DNA from: Dastarcus helophoroides
Lineage: Eukaryota; Arthropoda; Insecta; Coleoptera; Bothrideridae
Length of the DNA: 64,000 bases
NCBI GenBank assembly: GCA_028583605.1
Contig: CM053330.1
Span: forward strand, 27,173,233 to 27,237,232
Reading direction: 5' to 3'
The position numbers were made by a program, and so were the translations under genes. This document shows positions 58,301-64,000 of the stretch, in pieces. Numbering within the stretch: position 1 is the stretch's first letter; each line of letters begins with the position of its first letter. The notes beneath the pieces were generated by a model, which ran no database searches, was not told the origin of the DNA, and saw only the letters and a program-made list of their open reading frames with translations.

Positions 58301-61300
58301 ATCTGTGAAGAAAGGCCATTTTGAAGAGATCAACGAAGCCGCTATATTTGCAGAACCCTTAATTTTCTGTCATTTTGCTGAAGGCATAGGCGACCCCAAA
58401 TACTTCCCCATTCACGATTTCAAGCAGCTAAGTCTCCTCCTAAATGATGCCCTCACCACTTACAATGAATTAGTCGCCGCCATGAACCTAGTCCTTTTTG
58501 ACGATGCGATGTTCCACATTTGCCGCATCAGTCGAATCCTGGAGGCCCCAAGGGGCAATGCCCTTTTAATCGGTGTGGGAGGCTCCGGAAAACAATCGCT
58601 AACTCGATTGAGCGCCTCCATATCTTCATTCGACGTCTTTCAAGTGCAAATCCGCAAGGGTTACTCCATGAATGATCTTAAGGGCGACCTAGGCGGTCTC
58701 TACATTAAAACCGGTCTCAAGGGCTTCAATTGTATTTTTCTGATGACCGATGCCCAAGTCCCTCACGAGTCCTTCCTCGTCATGATCAACGATATATTAG
58801 CCTCGGGCGAAATCAGCGACCTACTTCCAGAGGAAGATATCGAAAACATAATAAACGCAATGCGGAACGAGTGCAAGCAGGCAGGAATAATGGACACGAG
58901 AGAAAACTGCTGGAAATTGTACATCGATCGCGTTAGAAGGCTTCTCAAGGTCGTACTGTGTTTTTCCCCCGTAGGATCAACTCTTCGCATCAGGGGTAGA
59001 AAATTTCCAGCTTTGGTCAATTGCACGTCCATCGATTGGTTCCATGAGTGGCCCCAAATCGCCCTGGAGTCCGTCTCGAGGAGATTCGTTTCCGAAGTTG
59101 AAGCATTGCCGAGGCACTTGGTGGAGTCTGTAGCCCTTTACATGGCTTATACCCATTCGACTGTGAATAAGATGTCCCAGATATATTTAACCAACGAGAA
59201 GAGGTACAATTACACGACACCGAAATCCTTCCTGGAGTTGATTGATCTCTACGCGAAGCTGCTGACTGAAAAAACTGAAAATGCTTACATCCAAATAGAA
59301 CGACTAGAGGTAAGTGCTTTAATCTGACAAAAATGTTTTCTGCAGAGTAAACTTTGACTTAATTATTGCTGCATAGAATGAAATTTCTTCTCTTAAGGTA
59401 GATCAACTCTCTGTTTTTAGTTATATTCGTGGTCAGCATAGTGCTTGATTATAATAAGCTGCTTTAAGAGTATTTTAATTGAATCGGTGAGATTAAGAAC
59501 AGAACAAGTCCAAATGTTTAAATGTTGGGAAAGTAAAAAAAAAATGTTTTCATTTGTTATGCTTCTTACAGGTTTGGTGTATAGAGACAAGTTTTAGTGC
59601 ATCCTTTCAGGCACCCTTTAAACAAAATATTAAATGTATTAATTAGTTCAAGCATTTTTTTAATATTCACAAAAAAAAATCTGGACTTATACCGTTCTTA
59701 ACCTCAATATAGGTAACTATTAGAATTTTGCGCGAAATTTGCATAAAAAATATAAAAATTCCATGGCAAAGCATATTTTATTGGACAAAAATACTCAGAT
59801 TTAGTTACCAGCATCATCACCATTCTCTAAATTAGCGGTTTTCCAGAATATTATTGGATATGAAAACTTTTACTGTTCTCTCTCCATGTATCTCATTATA
59901 ATATATTTTATACCATTCAATTTTTTCCTGTTAACTTGCACTGGTTCAAAACAGGCTTGAATGGTAGAAATATACCGACTTTGATTTTGTTTTAGTATCT
60001 TTAAAGTATAAGAATTAATCATTAAAATCTAAGCATTCAACAGAGCTTGGCAATAAATAAATAATAATAAATAACACAAACTGTATGTATTTCGAAACTG
60101 TAAAACTTTTATTTATTTTATTTGCTATTATTCCACAGATTTTTGTTTAGTTTGGAGGCCACAATTCTTAAAATCAAGTAGATGGGTACATAAGAAGTGA
60201 TAGTCGTAGCAAATGTATTTTTTTTTTCTGGAATTTTTAGTCACTGCCTCATATTTATCTGGAAGGTATATAGGATCACATCTTCTGATTAATTCTTTTT
60301 CATCATGAAATGTCACTAAAACAGCTTAGCCTGATCATAAATCGTATCAAAACGCCACACGTTGAGAATAAGAACAGTACAAATCCTGGACTTGTACTGC
60401 TCTTACGCTCAATGCAGTGCGATAAACTCTGGAAATGGCATTAACAAGGTGGCTTTACTACTGTTTTTCTACTGATTCGATGCAGCTTCGTATTTAAAAC
60501 AAAATGAGTATGATAAACGAAAATGTCAAATTTTGGACTTGTACTGTTCTTAACTCACCGATTCAATTATATTAATAATAAAAAATCAAATATCCCCTAA
60601 TTAAACAGTCAAACGTGTTTACGTGAATTAAATTGTTGCGGTCATTGTCGAAAAACTCCTGTTTGGTTGTAGGTGGGACTCGTGAAACTAGCCTCAACAC
60701 ACGAAGAAGTCGATGGCCTAAAAGAAGTCTTGGCTGTTCAGCAAGTGGTAGTGAATCAGAAGAACGAAGCCTCCGGTAAACTACTTGTCGTACTCGCCGA
60801 GGAAAACAGAAAAGTAGCTATAGAACAAGCAATTGCTAGCGAGGAAGAAGCCAAAGTCAAAGACATAGAAGAAGACGTCAGCGCTAAAAAGAAAATATGC
60901 GAAGTCGAAGTGGCGAAAGCCCTACCAGCCCTCCAAGCGGCGACAGAAGCCCTAAACACCCTCAACAAGAACAACTTAACCGAACTGAAATCTTTTGCTA
61001 CTCCTCCTGCCGCAGTTGTGAACGTTTTAGGTGCCGTCTACGTTCTCTTTAATGCGAAAAGCGGCAAAATTCCTAAGGACAGAAGCTGGAAGACCACCAA
61101 GTCTTTAATGAACAAAGTGGATCAGTTTCTCCACGATCTGATCCATTACGACAAAGACCACATCCCCGCCGCCACCATCGTAGCAGTCAAGGAGTATTTT
61201 AGAGACCCAGAATTCGATCCGGACAAAATCCGGGTGAAGTCCGCAGCCGCTGCAGGAATGTGCTCGTGGGTTATCAACATCGTTCGCTATTACGAAGTTT

Positions 61301-64000
61301 TCGTGGTTTACGAGCCCAAGCTGAAGGCTTTGCAGAAAGCGGCATCGGATTTGCAGGCGGCGACCGATAGACTCAAGTTCTTAAATGACAAATTGGCGCT
61401 CTTGGAGCAGCAGTTGTCAGTGCTAAAGGAAAAATTTGATGTGGCCACTGAGGAAAAAATGCGGGTGCAAGCGGAAGCCGACCAAACTGAGTACATCATC
61501 GATTTGGCGAATCGTCTGGTTGGCGGTTTGGCCTCGGAGAATGTGAGGTGGCGACAAAAGATTCAGGAGTATCACGCTTCGGTGATCACGTTGCCAGGAG
61601 ATGTGCTTCTGATTTCCTCTTTTATTTCCTACGTGGGGTGTTTCACGCGAAGATATCGAGTGGAGCTCTTGGAGAATAACTGGCTGCCTTATTTGGCCGA
61701 AATGGCTGTTCCTATTCCAAGAAGCGAAGGACTTGACCCTATGGATATGTTGACTGACGCTGCGGTTATCGCGGAATGGAATAATGAGGGGTTACCTAGC
61801 GATAGAATGTCGGCGGAAAATGCTTGCATTCTAACGAATTCGGCAAGGTATGTTAAGGCTGATCTAAATTCCGATTAGACTTATTTTGTTACTTACTTAA
61901 TTTTTCATGAAAATGTTTTAAAAAATTATCAAAGAACGCCGCTGTTCATCTGGCAAATAAATTAGTAACGTGTTATTTACACGAAATATAAAACGGAAAT
62001 TGAAATAATAGAGGAACAAAAATGAGGCATTAGATATAAAACTAATAAGAATTAAAACATAATTAGGTAAAATATAAATACTTATTTAGATAAAGACAAG
62101 TTTTTAATTCAACCGGTTTTTAAAACAAAAAAAGTATAAAATTTCTTTTAGTCCCATATAAATTCATAACCTTATACAGATTCCTAAGTACAAACAAATC
62201 TCCCTAAAAAATTGTGATTATAAATTTTTTTAGCTATGCATATTATTGTCGTGGGGCTTAGGCTTTATAAGTCTAAAAGGAAAAAACGTGATCAAAGATC
62301 AACCGCACCTGATGCAGAATTAGTAAATTTACTAGTAGATAATAATTCAGAAGCATTATTTTGGTAATTTTTTTTGTGACAGCAGTGACAGACTGTGACA
62401 AGAATGTCAGTAACGACAAGTACTGCAAAAAAACCGATTATTCTTAAAATAACCACCATAATGTTGGCAGGATAATTCTGGTTCATTGAATATTTTGCCA
62501 TTTAACTTAGAAATGTGTTAAAAATTTTGGCATCATTTATAAATTAGATGTCATATATTATACAGGTTGAACCAAATTTCATTTCCACTATAGGGATCTC
62601 GTAAACTATTAAAGATACAAGGAAGCTTAAATGGGCAAAGTAGTGCAGAATTTAATGCCTAATATTATTCCGCTGAGAAAACAATTGAAGTTCAATTCGT
62701 CTTGATTTTATTTAGAAAAAACTGAAAATCGCCATTTTTAAAAATCAGCTGAAACATGATTATTTGAAGTCCGAATGAAAAAATTCAAAAAATGTAATTA
62801 GTTGTTTTTTAAGGCGTTTTCATTGGTACACATTATTTTTTTCTGAATTCAACTGTTTCCGAGAAAATTATGTCATTATGTCAGCTTTGTTATTTCGTAT
62901 GGACGCCATATTAGATTTTATCATTTTCGGATTTTGAATGGGTTGTACCATTGGACATTAATATTTCGTTTTTATTTGATCATAATTCTACAAAAATAAA
63001 CCAGGATTTAAAAAAATACTTTGTCAAGTCCCATTTTTCTTGAATAATACCTTTTTACGGCCCAAAACATATTTTAAAGAAAGTCTTCAATAATCTAGTA
63101 ATTGATACTGCAACAATGTTGATATATTGCTACAGATGGCCCCTTATGATCGACCCTCAGCTGCAGGGTATCAAATGGATCAAGACCAAATACGGCGACG
63201 CCCTCAAAGTCACCCGCCTCGGCTACAAGCAGTACCTAGACGACATCGAGAGCTGCATCTCCAACGGACAAGTTGTCCTATTGGAAAACATTGGTGAAAC
63301 TATCGACGCCGTCCTGGATCCCGTACTAGCAAGAGTTTTGATCAAAAAGGGCAAGTGCATTAAAATCGGAGACAAGGAGGTTGACTACGATCCGAACTTC
63401 AGATTGATCATCCAGACCAAGTTAGCCAACCCGCATTACCAGCCGGAAATACAGGCACAGTGCACTCTGATTAATTTCACGGTGACACGTGATGGATTAG
63501 AAGAGCAGCTACTGGCGGCCGTCGTCAAGGTGGAACGCCCGGATCTGGAACGAACCAAGTCTATGCTGACGAAGCAGCAAAACGACTTTAAGATCACTCT
63601 GAAGAAATGCGAGGATAATTTATTGTATAAGTTGTCGTCAGCCACCGGGAATGTCCTGGGAGACGTAGAGCTGGTGGAGAATCTCGAAACGACCAAGAAA
63701 ACTGCAACGGAAATCGAGTCGAAAGTTGAGGAAGCCAGAACGACTTCAATTAAAATAGATGAAGCCAGAGAACAATATAGACCGTGCGCTGCCAGGGGCT
63801 CACTCCTGTACTTCATTCTGAACGAGTTGCATAAAATCAACGCCATCTATCAATTTTCTCTTAAAGCTTTTTCGGTTGTTTTCAACAATTCCCTAATTCG
63901 AGCTGTACCCGCTGAGTCTCTTAAAGAGCGAGTTGATAATTTACTGGATAATATAACGTTTTCAGTATTTATGTACACCACCAGAGGGTTATTCGAGTGT
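43486..64000 (+). CDS. Axonemal dynein heavy chain, outer-arm beta type (DNAH9/11/17 class), 5' part
   Basis: Microtubule motor of ciliary and flagellar outer arms. Fourteen exons join in phase: 43486-43632, 44929-45270, 46619-47188, 47985-49218, 49523-50000, 50526-50841, 51100-51747, 52327-52899, 53573-54539, 54602-55332, 55588-57757, 58162-59309, 60673-61847 and 63136-64000 (open at the edge). They give 3,788 codons, roughly 85% of a ~4,450-aa family member. The tail is residues 1 to about 1760. P-loops: AAA1 GPAGTGKT at about 1907, AAA2 GFTGTGKS at 2188, AAA3 GPAGSGKT at 2515, AAA4 GVGGSGKQ at 2863. Walker-B blocks include WGCFDEFNR and YFVDDMNMP. Exon 13 encodes the stalk and microtubule-binding domain; AAA5 starts with [40 protein letters not shown] sequence before the stalk fits the beta class (fly Dhc93AB or kl-5 type) rather than gamma. 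A Glu-rich insert lies in the tail. Which paralogue it is cannot be settled here. Confidence 0.95.
43999..44350. repeat. MITE with CAGGCACGTAGCCAG terminal repeats (dynein intron 1)
   Basis: Perfect 15-bp terminal inverted repeats CAGGCACGTAGCCAG and CTGGCTACGTGCCTG, each followed inward by G/C runs. The flanks tCGAATTG and CAAATTG are similar but not identical, so an eroded 7-8-bp duplication is possible (hAT-like). No ORF. Confidence 0.8.
44437..44763. repeat. Dispersed inverted-repeat element, family J copy 1 (dynein intron 1)
   Basis: Matches 59476-59835 in reverse complement. Shared landmarks are GAGAATGGTGATGA..TAGTAACTAAAT at the left, GGGTGCCTGAAG in the middle and GGACTTGTACTGTTCCTAAT..GGATTCAAT at the right. 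Contains an internal pair TACAAGTCCAAAT / ATTTGGACTTGTA. Confidence 0.75.
45300..46100. repeat. Diverged GTCGAAATTT array (dynein intron 2)
   Basis: AT-rich sequence with TTTCGA/AAATTTCGA motifs at irregular spacing, mostly in the TTTCGACTTTTT orientation. Open frames on either strand here are repeat by-products. No transposon ends seen. Confidence 0.6.
46226..46440. repeat. GAGAGAAAA-type purine microsatellite (dynein intron 2)
   Basis: About 215 bp of almost pure purine: repeats of AGAGAGAAAAG, then GAGAGAGAAA. It translates to Arg/Glu/Lys on one strand and Ser/Leu/Phe on the other. Both frames are simple-sequence by-products. It ends about 180 bp before exon 3. Confidence 0.9.
47731..47963. 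repeat. Inverted-repeat MITE (dynein intron 3)
   Basis: Left TATACTCTGTTTATCTAAGA then GATATAGTTAGGCCACT; right TAACTATATCTCTGGGTTAA then CAGAGTATA. The right arm has a small insertion (GGCCTAACCACC). About 233 bp, no ORF. The element ends about 20 bp before exon 4, so it overlaps the branch-point region. Confidence 0.75.
49260..49522. other. Dynein intron 4
   Basis: AT-rich, with a few TTTCGA motifs of the minisatellite type. Nothing else seen. Confidence 0.4.
50001..50525. other. Dynein intron 5
   Basis: AT-rich, with weak minisatellite-like AAATTTCGACCTAA motifs near 50170. No other feature. Confidence 0.4.
51748..52326. other. Dynein intron 7 with AAR-rich low-complexity tract
   Basis: Around 52020-52200 the plus strand is almost all A/G/C with ACCAAGACGAATAC/AAGACAAAGGCTAAG-type imperfect repeats, translating to Lys/Thr runs. 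No gene. Confidence 0.6.
52961..53362. repeat. Long-armed inverted repeat (dynein intron 8)
   Basis: Two arms of about 150 bp pair across a loop near 53120-53200. The outer edges are GTTTATTAATTTTATTTCAC and its complement ending ATTAATAAAC. Inner landmarks CCCAGTTTGGAAATATTTAA and GTTGACAAAAAATAG both have complements. The arms are diverged by a few per cent. No ORF. Confidence 0.85.
57758..58161. other. Dynein intron 11
   Basis: AT-rich, nothing recognised. Confidence 0.35.
59476..60568. repeat. 1.1-kb element with ~37-bp terminal inverted repeats, family J copy 2 (dynein intron 12)
   Basis: The left end AATTGAATCGGTGAGATTAA plus GAACAGAACAAGTCC and the right end (reverse complement AATTGAATCGGTGAGTTAAG plus AACAGTACAAGTCC) are near-exact inverted repeats. 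The left third (59476-59835) is homologous to 44437-44763 in reverse complement. Near 60365-60412 a further hairpin of AAGAACAGTACAA/TTGTACTGCTCTT occurs. The 62-codon minus frame 60128-60316 is internal to the element and has no recognised domain. Confidence 0.75.
61848..62291. other. Dynein intron 13, left part
   Basis: AT-rich, nothing recognised before the small minus-strand frame that follows. Confidence 0.35.
62292..62501 (-). CDS. Candidate nested small membrane protein (hypothetical)
   Basis: An intact 69-codon frame on the strand opposite to the dynein gene, inside its intron 13. The ATG at 62501 sits in a favourable context (taaATGG). Residues about 14-36 form a strongly hydrophobic helix ([20 protein letters not shown]), followed by CHCCHKK, which could be palmitoylated, and a polar Ser/Asn-rich tail. 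Its amino-acid composition is unlike the Lys/Asn/Phe frames of the repeats. It has no recognised family, and no polyadenylation signal was found, so it may be chance. Confidence 0.3.
   Translation of the reverse strand: MAKYSMNQNYPANIMVVILRIIGFFAVLVVTDILVTVCHCCHKKNYQNNASELLSTSKFTNSASGAVDL
62502..63135. other. Dynein intron 13, right part
   Basis: No gene recognised. The stretch 62570-62960 has more even composition and could be an old transposon fragment, but no ends or coding similarity were found. Confidence 0.35.

Noticed and set aside
60128..60316. 62-codon minus-strand frame in dynein intron 12
   Set aside because: Lies inside the 59476-60568 repeat element and shows no family similarity. 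More likely chance than a nested gene.
1..64000. tRNA, rRNA or snRNA genes
   Set aside because: None recognised by eye. A covariance-model scan would be decisive and could not be run.

Overview
This is a window of nuclear DNA from an animal, most likely an insect. It is AT-rich, and its genes are split by GT-AG introns. The intron and intergenic DNA is full of short transposon derivatives. The gene set (SLC30A7, XRCC4, RRBP1/kinectin, DAP1, SRP14, axonemal dynein) is metazoan. The LINE, Tc1, pogo-like and hAT-like remnants and the TCAGT-type initiator in one LTR fit an arthropod. A beetle is a plausible guess, but nothing seen here proves it.

Layout. (1) 1-10.6 kb: XRCC4 (minus, 4 exons) and the zinc transporter ZnT7 (plus, 3 exons), separated by fold-back elements and 5'-truncated LINE pieces. 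(2) 10.6-25.8 kb: one minus-strand RRBP1/kinectin-like gene with 14 coding exons. Its coding sequence joins without a frame break into 844 codons plus stop. Its introns carry long arrays of a degenerate minisatellite with core GTCGAAATTTCGA. (3) 26-36.3 kb: a transposon-rich tract with a long fold-back element, a 2.96-kb hAT-like element containing a solo LTR, a pogo-like MITE and a dead Tc1 transposase. (4) 36.5-41.1 kb: DAP1 (minus, 2 exons), a dead LINE fragment, a minisatellite array and SRP14 (minus, 3 exons). (5) 41.4-42.7 kb: a second hAT-like element in the opposite orientation to the first. (6) 43.5 kb to the end: the first 14 exons (3,788 codons in frame) of an outer-arm beta-type axonemal dynein heavy chain (DNAH9/11/17 class). 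It runs off the right edge, and its introns are loaded with inverted-repeat elements.

The genes do not form a functional cluster. They cover DNA end joining, Golgi zinc loading, ER membrane and ribosome tethering, signal recognition, a TOR-linked regulator and ciliary motility.

The most striking structure is a pair of non-autonomous hAT-like elements (28040-31000 and 41404-42663). Each is flanked by a perfect 8-bp target duplication. The two share terminal sequences and internal modules, and both carry the GTCGAAATTTCGA minisatellite in their bodies. Inside the larger copy sits a 363-bp solo LTR with a 4-bp target duplication. That LTR has two perfect heat-shock elements, a TATA box and a TCAGT initiator at canonical spacing. 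The same minisatellite fills introns and intergenic DNA elsewhere, in places where no hAT ends could be found. Exon coordinates were worked out by eye from splice consensus, phase and family similarity.
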